Part shown: one piece after another, positions 14,961 through 23,296 of the stretch
How positions within the stretch are numbered: position 1 is the first letter of the stretch
How the letters are laid out: the number at the start of each line of letters is the position of its first letter
Notes under the pieces: model-generated
What the model was told of the DNA's origin: nothing
The model's database searches: none
The model's input: only the letters and a program-made list of their open reading frames with translations
Translations under genes and position numbers: made by a program
Source: an uncultured Clostridia bacterium
GTDB lineage: Bacteria; Bacillota; Clostridia; Oscillospirales; Ruminococcaceae
Length of the DNA: 64,000 nt
Assembly (NCBI GenBank): GCA_947588805.1
Contig: CANPYR010000001.1
Coordinates: 1 to 64,000 of the forward strand
Reading direction: 5' to 3'

Positions 14961-16406
14961 TTACGCTCTCTCGCTCAGAAGCTTCTGCTTTATGTTCCAA
15001 AGCTTCTCGGAAAGATCGACATAGTATGTGTGCGGATTTTCAAATCTTGTCACCGAATCCCACATAGAAGCCACTTCTCTTAGGCAGTGCTCCTGAATTT
15101 CCTTGAGAGTCGGGCTTTCGTATACGCACTTTCCGTTTTTGAATATCGGGATAAGAAGCTCTCGGGCGGTGAAATTTTCTACCGTTCTTCGCTTCCAGGT
15201 GAAATCGGGATCAAACAGCTCCAGCGGCTCGGAATGATCGACCGTTTCGTCGTGAGTGCAAATAAGATCCGCGATCGCTACGAAGCGGGAATTGTCGTAA
15301 ATTCTGTAAACCTTCTTGAAACAGGGATTTGTGATCTTAGCGACGTTTTCCGAGATCTTAATCTTCGGAGTGATCGTTCCGTCGTCGTTTTCCACAGCTA
15401 CAAGCTTATAAACCCCGTCGAACACAGCGGAGGATTTCGACGTTATAAGCCTTTCCCCCACGCCGTAAAGATCAACTTTAGCGCCCTGCAAAAGCATATC
15501 GCGTATAAGATATTCGTCCAAAGAGTTTGAAGCTACGATCTTGCAGTCGGGATACCCAGCCGCGTCGAGCATTTCCCTCGCTTTTACAGAAAGATATGTT
15601 ATATCGCCCGAGTCGAGCCTTATTCCGACCGGTCTGCACCCCTTAGGCTTCAAAACCTCGTCAAAGACTCTTATAGCGTTAGGTACGCCGCTTTTAAGTA
15701 CGTTATAGGTATCGACAAGAAGAGTCGCGGAGTTGGGATATACCTCGCAGTATGCCTTGAAAGCTTCGTATTCCGAATCAAACATCTGGACCCACGAATG
15801 CGCCATGGTTCCTGTTGCGGGAACTCCGAAGTCCTCGTCGGTAATGGTGCAGGCTGTAGCCGAACAGCCGCCTATATATGCGGCTCTCGCGCCTAAAACA
15901 GCCGCGTCCGGTCCGTGAGCTCTTCTTGAGCCGAATTCGCTCACTGCTCTTCCGTTCGCCGCTCTGAATATCCTGTTCGCTTTGGTAGCGATAAGAGACT
16001 GGTGATTAAGCGTTAAAAGAACAAAGGTCTCGATAAGCTGCGCCTGTATCGCCGGAGCGCGCACTGTCATCATCGGCTCGTTCGGGAAAATCACCGTCCC
16101 CTCCGGGGCCGCCCAGATATCCCCCGTGAACCTGAACCCTTCAAGATATTTCAAAAAGCCGTCGGAAAAGATCCCCTTCGAGCGAAGGTATGTAATATCC
16201 TCTTCTGAAAAGCTGAGATTTTTAATATAGTCGATTACCTGCTCGAGACCGCACGCTATCGCGAAGCCGCCGTTATCGGGGACGTTTCTGTAAAAAACGT
16301 CAAAATAGCATATCCTGTCCTTATATCCCTTTTCAAAATAACCGTTGCCCATTGTAAGCTCATAAAAGTCGCAGAGCATTGTAAAGTTTTGCGAATCCTT
16401 ATACAT
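14961..16406 (-). CDS. pncB: Nicotinate phosphoribosyltransferase
   Basis: A 481-residue enzyme of NAD salvage that joins nicotinate and PRPP to make nicotinate mononucleotide. Family marks are LCDFYELTMGNGYF at the N-terminus, the active-site block FGSRRAHGPDAAVLGARAAYIGG near residue 160, and VGIRLDSGDITYLS near 250. The length fits the clostridial form. It lies 31 bp downstream of the small GNAT-like gene, and before that rluB, in one direction. A weak GC-rich hairpin with trailing T residues lies just past the stop codon. Confidence 0.95.
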   Translation of the reverse strand: MYKDSQNFTMLCDFYELTMGNGYFEKGYKDRICYFDVFYRNVPDNGGFAIACGLEQVIDYIKNLSFSEEDITYLRSKGIFSDGFLKYLEGFRFTGDIWAAPEGTVIFPNEPMMTVRAPAIQAQLIETFVLLTLNHQSLIATKANRIFRAANGRAVSEFGSRRAHGPDAAVLGARAAYIGGCSATACTITDEDFGVPATGTMAHSWVQMFDSEYEAFKAYCEVYPNSATLLVDTYNVLKSGVPNAIRVFDEVLKPKGCRPVGIRLDSGDITYLSVKAREMLDAAGYPDCKIVASNSLDEYLIRDMLLQGAKVDLYGVGERLITSKSSAVFDGVYKLVAVENDDGTITPKIKISENVAKITNPCFKKVYRIYDNSRFVAIADLICTHDETVDHSEPLELFDPDFTWKRRTVENFTARELLIPIFKNGKCVYESPTLKEIQEHCLREVASMWDSVTRFENPHTYYVDLSEKLWNIKQKLLSERA

Positions 16407-16437
16407 TTTATCCTCTTATCCTCCGAACGTCGAATAA

Positions 16438-16809
16438 TTACTTATTTTTGCAGTCCTCGCAGCCGCCGAATATATCCGAGATTGGCTCGAGCACATTTCC
16501 GTCGCGTATAAGCTTAAGCCTTTTCGGAAGCTCGTCGCTTCCGTTTAAAAATTCCGCTTTCTCTATCCCCTTAAGCGCAGCAAGAAACAGCACGCTCCTT
16601 ATTATCCCGTCGCCCAAGACAAGATCGTCTCCGTAGGAGAAGCTGTAAATTTTAATCTCCTCCGGCGTAATTTCATATATCCCGTACCCGTCGACCTTGT
16701 CTCCGTCTTTGGCTTCGGAGACGCTCGCTGCGGGATTATCCGTAAGACTCAGCGACTCAAATATCTCCTCATACCCTTCACGGCCGTCTTTTTTTATTAT
16801 CTGAAGCAT
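16438..16809 (-). CDS. Small GNAT-like protein of unknown function
   Basis: A 123-residue protein. The block GDGIIRSVLFLAALKGIEKAEF (about residues 65-87) resembles the acetyl-CoA binding helix of GNAT N-acetyltransferases, although the full fold is not obvious. The last residues contain GGCEDCKNK with a CXXC pair. The start ATG 16809 lies inside the end of rluB (32 bp overlap), behind AAAGGAAG, so translation is likely coupled. Substrate unknown. Confidence 0.7.
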   Translation of the reverse strand: MLQIIKKDGREGYEEIFESLSLTDNPAASVSEAKDGDKVDGYGIYEITPEEIKIYSFSYGDDLVLGDGIIRSVLFLAALKGIEKAEFLNGSDELPKRLKLIRDGNVLEPISDIFGGCEDCKNK

Positions 16810-17542
16810 TGCTTTCTTCCTTTCTCAGCGCGTTTTTAAAAGCAGAGATCTCGGCCTGAGTCAGCTCTCGGTATTCCCCCGGCTTAAGCATTCCCAGCTT
16901 CAGCGGACCGATCGAAATTCTTTTCAGTCTCGCCACTTCAAGACCTACTGCTTCGCACATTTTTCTTATCTGTCTGTTTCTTCCTTCGCGTATCGTGAGC
17001 TGCAATACGACTCTTCCCTCTTCCTTAGTTAAGACCTGAGCCGTAGCCGGAAGAGTCTTGACTCCGTCAATAACTACGCCTGTTTCAAGCTCCAAAAGCT
17101 GCTTTTCGGTTATATCCGGGCGAACGGTCACGCGATATGTTTTCGCGATATGTCCGCTCGGATGCATAATTTTATTCGCAAAATCCCCGTCGTTTGTAAA
17201 GAGCAAAAGCCCCTCGGAATTCCTGTCGAGCCTGCCTACCGGAAAAACTCTTTCATTAACGCCGTCAAGAAGATCCATTACGCAGCGGCGGTCAAGCTCA
17301 TCCGATACCGTGACGACGTATCCCCTCGGCTTATTGAGCATAATATAAATATGCTCCTTTTTTACCGGCGTATCGATATTCACCCCGTCTACGCTTATAA
17401 CATCCTTTGAGATATCCGCTTTGTCGCCTAATTTGCAGCTTCTGCCGTTTACCTTCACGCGCCCGGAGGAAATAAGCTCCTCGGCCTTTCTCCGCGAGCA
17501 GTACCCGCATTCGCTCAAAATCTTCTGAAGTCTTGCTTCCAT
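16778..17542 (-). CDS. rluB: Pseudouridine synthase, RluB/RsuA family
   Basis: A 254-residue RNA pseudouridine synthase that modifies 23S rRNA. Residues 1-60 are an S4 RNA-binding domain (RLQKILSECGYCSRRKAEELI). The catalytic Asp lies in VGRLDRNSEGLLLFTNDG (about residue 103). The block REGRNRQIRKMCEAVG follows near 185. In clostridia this gene commonly follows dacF, as here (52 bp gap). ATG 17542; the upstream AGCGGGAGACGG acts as ribosome binding site. Confidence 0.93.
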   Translation of the reverse strand: MEARLQKILSECGYCSRRKAEELISSGRVKVNGRSCKLGDKADISKDVISVDGVNIDTPVKKEHIYIMLNKPRGYVVTVSDELDRRCVMDLLDGVNERVFPVGRLDRNSEGLLLFTNDGDFANKIMHPSGHIAKTYRVTVRPDITEKQLLELETGVVIDGVKTLPATAQVLTKEEGRVVLQLTIREGRNRQIRKMCEAVGLEVARLKRISIGPLKLGMLKPGEYRELTQAEISAFKNALRKEESNASDNKKRRP

Positions 17543-17594
17543 ATATTCCGTCTCCCGCTCTTAAATTACGTCGTTTTTTGCAGTTTTTTATCTG

Positions 17595-18656
17595 TTATCT
17601 GACTTTAAGCTCCGATATCGCTATAACCCCGCCATCAAGATAATATATGACCTTACCGACGCTTTTTCCGCGCTCGTTTTCGTATACAAACTGCGGAATG
17701 ATAACTCTTTTTTCGATCCTTTCCGCTTCTCCCTTTTCAAGAGTCACGCAGATATCTGACGAATACAGCTCCGCTTTGAGATCTCCTCCCGCCATGTCTA
17801 CTTTGAAGCTCTCGCCGCCGAGTTCCACCCTTTCGAGCCTTGAATATCCGTACTCAATAAGCTTTTCATGGTCTATCCAGTCGGTAGAATCCCCGAGCGT
17901 GACGCAGATAAGAGTTATCCCTCCGCGCTCGCATGCGGATATTAAGCATCTTCCGGCTTTATCGGTAAAGCCCGTCTTAACCCCGAAAACGCCCTCGCAG
18001 GTCTTAAGGAGCTTGTTCGTATTATTAAGCCATACGCTCCTGCCGCCGAGATCAAGACTTATCGACTGAGCGGAGCATATGCTTTTAAACGTCTCGTTTT
18101 TGATTGCATACGCCGTGAGCTTCGCCATATCCGAAGCGGTAGAGTAGTGCCCGTCGGTAAAATCGTCGAGCCCTGACGGAGTAACAAAATGAGTAGCGCC
18201 GAGAGACAGCTCCTTTGCTTTAGCGTTCATTTTCTCCACAAAAGCTTCAACGCTTCCAGATACCGCGACTGCCGCGGCGTTTGCGGCGTCGTTTCCGCTC
18301 GGTAACAGCATCCCGTAGCAAAGCGCCCGTTTAGTCACAGTATCGCCCTCTAAAAGCCCCATAGACGAGCCTTCGACTTTAATGGCTTCGCTGTCAACCT
18401 CAAACGGCTTATCCAAATCCCCAGACTCTATCGTCAGTATCGCCGACATTATCTTAGTCGTGCTCGCCATCTGGAGCCTTCTGTCGGGATTTTTTGAGTA
18501 TAATACCCTGCCGCTGTCGGCTTCTATAAGGATCGAAGCCTTGGCGTTTGTAACGATTTCCCCCGCAGGCTCGGCTGCATTTATTCTTATACAGATGACC
18601 GTCGCCATAACTGCGAAGCATATCAGGCAAACGACCATTTTTCTGATATATTCCAT
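17595..18656 (-). CDS. dacF: D-alanyl-D-alanine carboxypeptidase (DacF-type PBP)
   Basis: A 353-residue low-molecular-weight penicillin-binding protein that trims the terminal D-Ala of peptidoglycan. A signal peptide or N-terminal anchor covers residues 1-28. The three motifs are SXXK (S65 to K68 in ASTTK), SGN at about 120-122, and KTG at about 225-227. The C-terminal beta domain is short and ends without an obvious amphipathic anchor. In spore-formers DacF-type enzymes act on the forespore cortex, and the neighbouring gerW supports that. ATG 18656 follows GGAGGATAGTTTT. Confidence 0.93.
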   Translation of the reverse strand: MEYIRKMVVCLICFAVMATVICIRINAAEPAGEIVTNAKASILIEADSGRVLYSKNPDRRLQMASTTKIMSAILTIESGDLDKPFEVDSEAIKVEGSSMGLLEGDTVTKRALCYGMLLPSGNDAANAAAVAVSGSVEAFVEKMNAKAKELSLGATHFVTPSGLDDFTDGHYSTASDMAKLTAYAIKNETFKSICSAQSISLDLGGRSVWLNNTNKLLKTCEGVFGVKTGFTDKAGRCLISACERGGITLICVTLGDSTDWIDHEKLIEYGYSRLERVELGGESFKVDMAGGDLKAELYSSDICVTLEKGEAERIEKRVIIPQFVYENERGKSVGKVIYYLDGGVIAISELKVR

Positions 18657-18721
18657 AAAACTATCCTCCGAAAAAGATTTCAGGGATAGTTTATGCCGCC
18701 GTCTCAGAAAAATACGCGGAA

Positions 18722-19144
18722 TTATTCCTCAGCTTCCGCAGCGATCCCGTCGTCGGGTTCGGAAGCCGCTTTCTTACCGGAAATTACCGCCGTGACCTTA
18801 TCTACAAGATCAGGAATTATCGCAAGCGCGGCGTTTTCCTTTGAAGCGTTCACGGTGAGCTGTAAAAGTTTTACGTTTCCGTCCGGCATTATTACTATAA
18901 ACGCGATCGGCTGGATGGAAACGCCGCCGCCCGCGCCGCCGCCGAAGAAATTCGCGGCCTGCTTAGTGGGAAGATCCGAACCGCCCGAGCCGAATCCCAC
19001 CGAAACCTTTGAAACAGGAATTATCGTGGTACCGTTTCCAGTAACTATCGGCTTGCCGATTATTGTCTCAACATCTACCATTTCCTTGATCTTTTCAATG
19101 GCAGTTTTTACTAAGATTTCCAGATTTGTGTTCTTCTCATTCAT
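18722..19144 (-). CDS. ytfJ: Spore protein GerW/YtfJ family
   Basis: A 140-residue GerW/YtfJ-type protein, linked to spore germination in Bacillus. The glycine-rich core GFGSGGSDLP and FGGGAGGGVSIQPIAFIVI is diagnostic. The ORF-track start at 19177 lies inside the upstream gene; the ATG at 19144 (MNEKNTNLEI) follows GGAGAATATCA and overlaps the DUF2953 gene by 8 bp, so the two are coupled. The C-terminus is acidic. Confidence 0.93.
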   Translation of the reverse strand: MNEKNTNLEILVKTAIEKIKEMVDVETIIGKPIVTGNGTTIIPVSKVSVGFGSGGSDLPTKQAANFFGGGAGGGVSIQPIAFIVIMPDGNVKLLQLTVNASKENAALAIIPDLVDKVTAVISGKKAASEPDDGIAAEAEE

Positions 19145-19970
19145 TGATATTCTCCTTTGCCTTTGCAATATTATCAAGCTTTTTCATGCTCTTGCGTATC
19201 TTTAAGTAGTATATCCCGATATATGCAGCCAATGCGACTACCGCGCTCGGGCGAACATATACGGCGGTTTTTAAATAAAAATCAAAGACCTTTTTCTCGT
19301 AATCGCATTTTATCTCGGTGTGATCGACTGTAACGGTGAACAACGTGCACAAAAGTCCTAAAATCGAATAAAACACCGCGTTTATTCTTCCGAAATTCAG
19401 TCCGGCTTTATACGGGTCGCTGTCGCCGAAGGTAAGGCTTATATTAAGATGATAGAACCTTATCAGCTTAAGAAGCTTCCTGAACGCCTTCTTTCCTGCG
19501 GGAATATATTTTTTATATTCGTTCCACATATCAAGTAAAGACGGCTTCGGCTCCTTTTGATCATCCGGTACATCGTCATTTTCTTCGCTGCCGTCCTGCT
19601 CCGGCTTCTTATCGTCCTTATCCTCGCTCGGCTCCTTTATTTCATCGCTTTGCGCGGATTCCGCGATTTTTTTATCTATTTCCTCCTGCTCCTCCGCGTC
19701 CGTAGAAGCTGTCGGCTGTATCTCGCTTATATATATCTTCGGGCTTTCATCCTTAAGCTCTTCGGTTTTTTCGGGTTCATCCGAAACGGTTTCGGGCGTT
19801 TCCTCTTTAGGGATCTTTAATCTGTACACCGTAAAGCCGAAATACTTTACGATTATATCCACACGCTTTTTATCCGCTTCTATATAAGCCTTGACCGAAA
19901 AGTGCAGGAGAACGGTTATAAGTATTATTATCCCGGCAAGTATGCCTAAAATGATAAGAAATACTTTCAT
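19137..19970 (-). CDS. ytfI: DUF2953 protein (YtfI-like), partner of GerW
   Basis: A 277-residue protein with an N-terminal membrane helix and a second hydrophobic segment near the C-terminus (VVALAAYIGIYYLKIRK). Between residues about 55 and 145 lies a long Glu/Asp/Pro-rich linker. The DUF2953 domain (LTFGDSDPYKAGLNFGRINAVFYSILGL) follows. In Bacillus and clostridia ytfI sits directly before ytfJ, as here, so a role in spore envelope or germination is likely although unproven. ATG 19970 follows GGAGAATGAA. Confidence 0.88.
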   Translation of the reverse strand: MKVFLIILGILAGIIILITVLLHFSVKAYIEADKKRVDIIVKYFGFTVYRLKIPKEETPETVSDEPEKTEELKDESPKIYISEIQPTASTDAEEQEEIDKKIAESAQSDEIKEPSEDKDDKKPEQDGSEENDDVPDDQKEPKPSLLDMWNEYKKYIPAGKKAFRKLLKLIRFYHLNISLTFGDSDPYKAGLNFGRINAVFYSILGLLCTLFTVTVDHTEIKCDYEKKVFDFYLKTAVYVRPSAVVALAAYIGIYYLKIRKSMKKLDNIAKAKENINE

Positions 19971-20090
19971 TTCATTCTCCTTTCAGGATAAAGCGAGCGG
20001 TCGCCGAACGGTAATACGGCAATTTGATAATTCGGTAATTTTAAACTGCGCGATTTAATGAAAACTTTGATTTTTTACGAAAAATATAAT

Positions 20091-20666
20091 CTATTCTTTA
20101 TCGTCGGAAATATCTTCCTGCATCTCCGGCATGTCTTCAAAGGTCATTTGCGGGTTTTCGCTCGGAAGCGGCGGTAGGTCTTCTATTGAACTAAGCCTAA
20201 AGCATCTTAAGAAATTCGCAGTCGTTTTGAATGTCACCGGCCTTCCGGGAACGTCAAGCCGTCCCGCTTCCTCTATGAGCTCCTTTTCAAGAAGGTTTGT
20301 AATAACTCCGCTCGAGTCCACTCCCCTTACATCCTCTACAAATCCCCTTGTTACCGGCTGGTTATAGGCGATAACGGTAAGAGTCTCCATAGCCGCCGGA
20401 GAAAGAGTCGCCGAGCGCTTTGATTCAAGCGCGGCGCGGATATACGGCGCGTATTCCTCGCGAGTGGCCAACTGATAGGAATTTTCGAGCTTTATTACCT
20501 CAAGAGACGACGTCATGACGTTAAGATTGGAATTCAGCATCGAGACAAGCTTATGAAGGTCGGTAAGCTCTACTCCGGCTCCGTATGCGAGCCTGTCAAA
20601 CTCCACCGGCTCGCCCGAAGCGAACAGTATAGCTTCTATTACCGCTATTTTTTCGTTAATCTGCAT
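20091..20666 (-). CDS. scpB: Segregation and condensation protein B
   Basis: A 191-residue ScpB, part of the SMC-ScpA-ScpB condensin that organises the chromosome. It has two winged helix regions: IEAILFASGEPVEF at the start and LTVIAYNQPVTRGFVEDVRGVDSSGVI near the middle. An acidic C-terminal tail follows (MPEMQEDISDDKE). The start is ATG 20666 (MQINEKIAV); the ORF-track start at 20711 lies inside scpA, and the true overlap is 11 bp. Standard neighbours are scpA upstream and the sporulation genes downstream. Confidence 0.95.
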   Translation of the reverse strand: MQINEKIAVIEAILFASGEPVEFDRLAYGAGVELTDLHKLVSMLNSNLNVMTSSLEVIKLENSYQLATREEYAPYIRAALESKRSATLSPAAMETLTVIAYNQPVTRGFVEDVRGVDSSGVITNLLEKELIEEAGRLDVPGRPVTFKTTANFLRCFRLSSIEDLPPLPSENPQMTFEDMPEMQEDISDDKE

Positions 20667-21396
20667 ATTCTTCCTCTTCCTGCTTTCTGCGGCGTTTGAC
20701 TGTCCTGTCAAAAGTTATTTCGGTGTTGTCGTCGTTAAGCCTTATCCTTCCGGACTTTGTAAGCTCTAATACAGCCAAAAAAGTCGCTATTTTTTCGGAT
20801 CTGTCCGTCATTCCCTCATAAAGCTCGTTCATCCCGCAGCTTCCGCTCTTATAAAGTCTTCTTAAGACATAAAGTATCTTCGAGCCGACGGAGACTATTC
20901 TTTTTGAAACGATAGGTCTGAATACCGAAGCCTGTACCGGAGCGTTTCTCAGTCTCTGCGAGGATATCCCGAAATACGCCGAAATAAGATCCTCGGGGTC
21001 GTGGGTATGGGTATAGGTCTTTACTATCTGAATCTCCGACGGCTTTTTTACATAAATCACGTCGCCCTTATACATATCCCGAAGCTTCGCCGCCGCCTGC
21101 TTGCAAAGAGAATACTCGATAAGTCTTCCCTGCAGCTCCTTTTTCATCTCTAAAGCTTCCTCGTGCTTAGGAAGCAGCGAAAGAGTCTTTATCAGGATAA
21201 GCCTTGCGGCCATTTCAAGAAATTCGCCCGCATACTCAAAATCCTGCTCCTCCACGCCGTCGATATATTCAAGATACTGCTCCAAAAGAAGCGAGATCTG
21301 TATATCGTAGATGTTGAGCTTATGCTTGGTAATAAGAAACAGCAAAAGGTCGAGAGGTCCTTCAAAGCTGTCGAGCCGATAGGAATATGAATTCAT
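20656..21396 (-). CDS. scpA: Segregation and condensation protein A
   Basis: A 246-residue ScpA kleisin. The N-terminus YRLDSFEGPLDLLLFLITKHKLNIYDI is the family signature, the middle part has helices rich in charged residues, and the C-terminus is a winged helix that binds SMC. It bridges the SMC heads in chromosome segregation. It overlaps scpB by 11 bp and starts 2 bp after the M50 protease gene, in the usual clostridial order. ATG 21396 follows TGAGGTAAAA. Confidence 0.96.
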   Translation of the reverse strand: MNSYSYRLDSFEGPLDLLLFLITKHKLNIYDIQISLLLEQYLEYIDGVEEQDFEYAGEFLEMAARLILIKTLSLLPKHEEALEMKKELQGRLIEYSLCKQAAAKLRDMYKGDVIYVKKPSEIQIVKTYTHTHDPEDLISAYFGISSQRLRNAPVQASVFRPIVSKRIVSVGSKILYVLRRLYKSGSCGMNELYEGMTDRSEKIATFLAVLELTKSGRIRLNDDNTEITFDRTVKRRRKQEEEEYAD

Positions 21397-21398
21397 TT

Positions 21399-22082
21399 TT
21401 ACCTCAGAATTAACTTGAATATAATATCAACCCAGAAGAAGAGAAGATTGAACAGGCTGTAGAACTTATCTATAAGCCATGAAAGCGGTCCGCTTAAAAT
21501 GCCTAAGAAGATGGCGAGATATAGAATTATCTGTATAACTCCCGTGTGCTTATAAAGAAACGCGTTAGCCTTCGCAGGGAGAAAATACGCTAAGATATTC
21601 GAGCCGTCAAGCGGACGTATCGGCAAAAGATTGAACACCGCAAGGTTCAGGTTTATAATCGAGAAGTAATAAACTGCAAGATAAGCAAAGCTTGCGGCGG
21701 TAAGCGCGGATTCCGGAAGAACAAGATTCCCGAGGATCTTGTTTATGAAAATTCCGACTATCGCGCAGATGAAATTTGATATAGGCCCCGCCGCAGATAC
21801 GAGCGCGTTATCGCGCCTGAAGTTTGAAAAGTTTCTCGGGTTGACCGGCACCGGCTTCGCCCAGCCGAAGCCGAATATCAAAAGAAGTATAGCTCCTATC
21901 GGGGCTACATGAGCAAGAGGATTCAGAGTGAGCCGCCCCGCGATAAGCGCGGTATTGTCACCGAGCTTTCTTGCCGCCCAGGCGTGAGCGTATTCGTGGA
22001 TCGGCAGAATAGTGAAAACGATAAGAAGCCTTATACATATAAGTATGACCGTTTCGGGTCCGAATGAGCGGAATAAGAACAT
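21399..22082 (-). CDS. Site-2 protease family (M50) membrane metalloprotease
   Basis: A 227-residue membrane protease of the M50 family. HEYAHAWAARKLGD carries the zinc-binding HEXXH (about residues 29-33), and NLLPIRPLDGSNIL the third ligand Asp. Four to five membrane helices surround them. It is the gene normally found ahead of scpA in clostridia; its substrate is unknown. The ATG at 22082 (MFLFRSFGP) follows AAAGGTGATC and is a better start than the track's 22121. Its promoter is at 22137-22165. Confidence 0.92.
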   Translation of the reverse strand: MFLFRSFGPETVILICIRLLIVFTILPIHEYAHAWAARKLGDNTALIAGRLTLNPLAHVAPIGAILLLIFGFGWAKPVPVNPRNFSNFRRDNALVSAAGPISNFICAIVGIFINKILGNLVLPESALTAASFAYLAVYYFSIINLNLAVFNLLPIRPLDGSNILAYFLPAKANAFLYKHTGVIQIILYLAIFLGILSGPLSWLIDKFYSLFNLLFFWVDIIFKLILR

Positions 22083-22136
22083 ATGATCACCTTTCAAATA
22101 CAAAATCAAGCTCTCAGGCATATAAATGTAAGTATA

Positions 22137-22165
22137 ATTATAGCATATATTTTCACAAATATCAA
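22137..22165 (-). promoter_or_regulatory. SigA-type promoter of the M50-scpAB-spore operon
   Basis: On the minus strand TTGATA (22160-22165), 17 bp, TATAAT (22137-22142). It stands back to back with the rpmB promoter, about 50 bp apart. Confidence 0.85.
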
Positions 22166-22214
22166 GTAACTTAGGAAAGAATTGAAAAAATCAAAACTTT
22201 TTTTCAAAAAACAC

Positions 22215-22243
22215 TTGCATTTTGGAAAAGAATTTGTTATTAT
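22215..22243 (+). promoter_or_regulatory. SigA-type promoter of rpmB
   Basis: TTGCAT (22215-22220), 17 bp, TATTAT (22238-22243). The rpmB start is 44 bp downstream of the -10. Confidence 0.75.
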
Positions 22244-22286
22244 ATATCTTGTGATTTCATGACATACTAAAAGGAGGTGCAGCCTC

Positions 22287-22472
22287 ATGGCTAAATGCGA
22301 AGTTTGCGGTAAGGGCGTTACTTTCGGAATAAAGGTTTCTCATTCACACAGAAGAACAAACAGAACCTGGAAGCCCAACGTCAAGAGAGTCAAGGTCTTA
22401 AAGAACGGCACTCCCTGCCATATCTATGTATGCTCGAAATGCCTTCGCTCCGGCAAGGTAACAAGAGCGTAA
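22287..22472 (+). CDS. rpmB: 50S ribosomal protein L28 (zinc-binding form)
   Basis: A 61-residue L28 of the large ribosomal subunit. It keeps both CXXC pairs (CEVC and CSKC), so it is the zinc-binding form. The basic segment SHSHRRTNRTWKPN binds 23S rRNA. Start ATG 22287 follows a strong AAGGAGGTG. It is a monocistronic unit with its own promoter and terminator. Confidence 0.98.
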   Translation: MAKCEVCGKGVTFGIKVSHSHRRTNRTWKPNVKRVKVLKNGTPCHIYVCSKCLRSGKVTRA

Positions 22473-22500
22473 GACCGCTTTTTATCAGCTATCAATAAAG

Positions 22501-22526
22501 AAACCCCGTCGTGGGGTTTTTTTATT
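22501..22526 (+). terminator. Terminator after rpmB
   Basis: AAACCCC-GTCG-TGGGGTTT followed by TTTTATTTT. The A-rich left side may also help end the convergent deoD transcript. Confidence 0.92.
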
Positions 22527-22535
22527 TTGCATTTT

Positions 22536-23243
22536 TTACATACGAGCAGAAATATCGAGCGCAAGCTTTATCATTTCCCCGAATCCCCTCTCTCGCTCCT
22601 CAGGTTCAAGACTCTCGCCGGTAAAAATATGATCCGATACCGTGCATACGCTCAAAGCACGCTTTCCAGCCGCCGCGGCGTTTGCATAAAGAGCCGCAGT
22701 CTCCATCTCTACCGCTAACACTCCCATATCACGCCATTTCTCGTTTTTTTCATCCTCGCCGCCGTAAAAAAGATCCGTAGAAAGAACGTTTCCGACGTGA
22801 TAACCGATCCCCGCGCTTTCCGCTTCGCTCACGGCGTATTTCAAAAGCTCAAAGTCGCATATCGGAGAATAGCTCCCGGAAAGCCCGAAAGAATTCAGGT
22901 AGTTTGAATCGGTGCATGCCGACGCAGCTATAACTATATCCCGAAGCTTTACGTCCGAAGAAAGCCCTCCGGCCGAGCCTATTCTTATAATATTTTCAAC
23001 GCCGTAGAAATTATACAGCTCGTAGGAATATATCCCCATCGACGGCATACCCATGCCCGAAGCCATTACCGAGACCGGCTTTCCCTTATACGTCCCGGTA
23101 TAGCCCTGAACACCGCGGACGTTATTCACAAGCCGTGGAGCTTCAAGATAATTTTTAGCGACAAATTCCGAGCGAAGCGGATCTCCCGGCATAAGCACGG
23201 TTTTCGCAAAATCGCCCTTTTTCGCGCTGTTGTGCGGAGTCAT
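22536..23243 (-). CDS. deoD: Purine-nucleoside phosphorylase (DeoD type)
   Basis: A 235-residue hexameric PNP that splits purine nucleosides with phosphate for salvage. Marks are TVLMPGDPLRSEFVAKNYL, RIGSAGGLS and VEMETAALYANAA, plus the acid/base Asp in TVSDHIFTGE. The length is normal. It is the last gene of a four-gene direction run (SGNH, DUF4358, solute-binding lipoprotein, deoD) with a 53 bp gap before it. ATG 23243; the ribosome binding site is weak. Confidence 0.96.
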   Translation of the reverse strand: MTPHNSAKKGDFAKTVLMPGDPLRSEFVAKNYLEAPRLVNNVRGVQGYTGTYKGKPVSVMASGMGMPSMGIYSYELYNFYGVENIIRIGSAGGLSSDVKLRDIVIAASACTDSNYLNSFGLSGSYSPICDFELLKYAVSEAESAGIGYHVGNVLSTDLFYGGEDEKNEKWRDMGVLAVEMETAALYANAAAAGKRALSVCTVSDHIFTGESLEPEERERGFGEMIKLALDISARM

Positions 23244-23296
23244 TATATCTTACCTGCCTTTTTTCGATTTTTGACCTGCCCGAAGCAGATGCAAAT

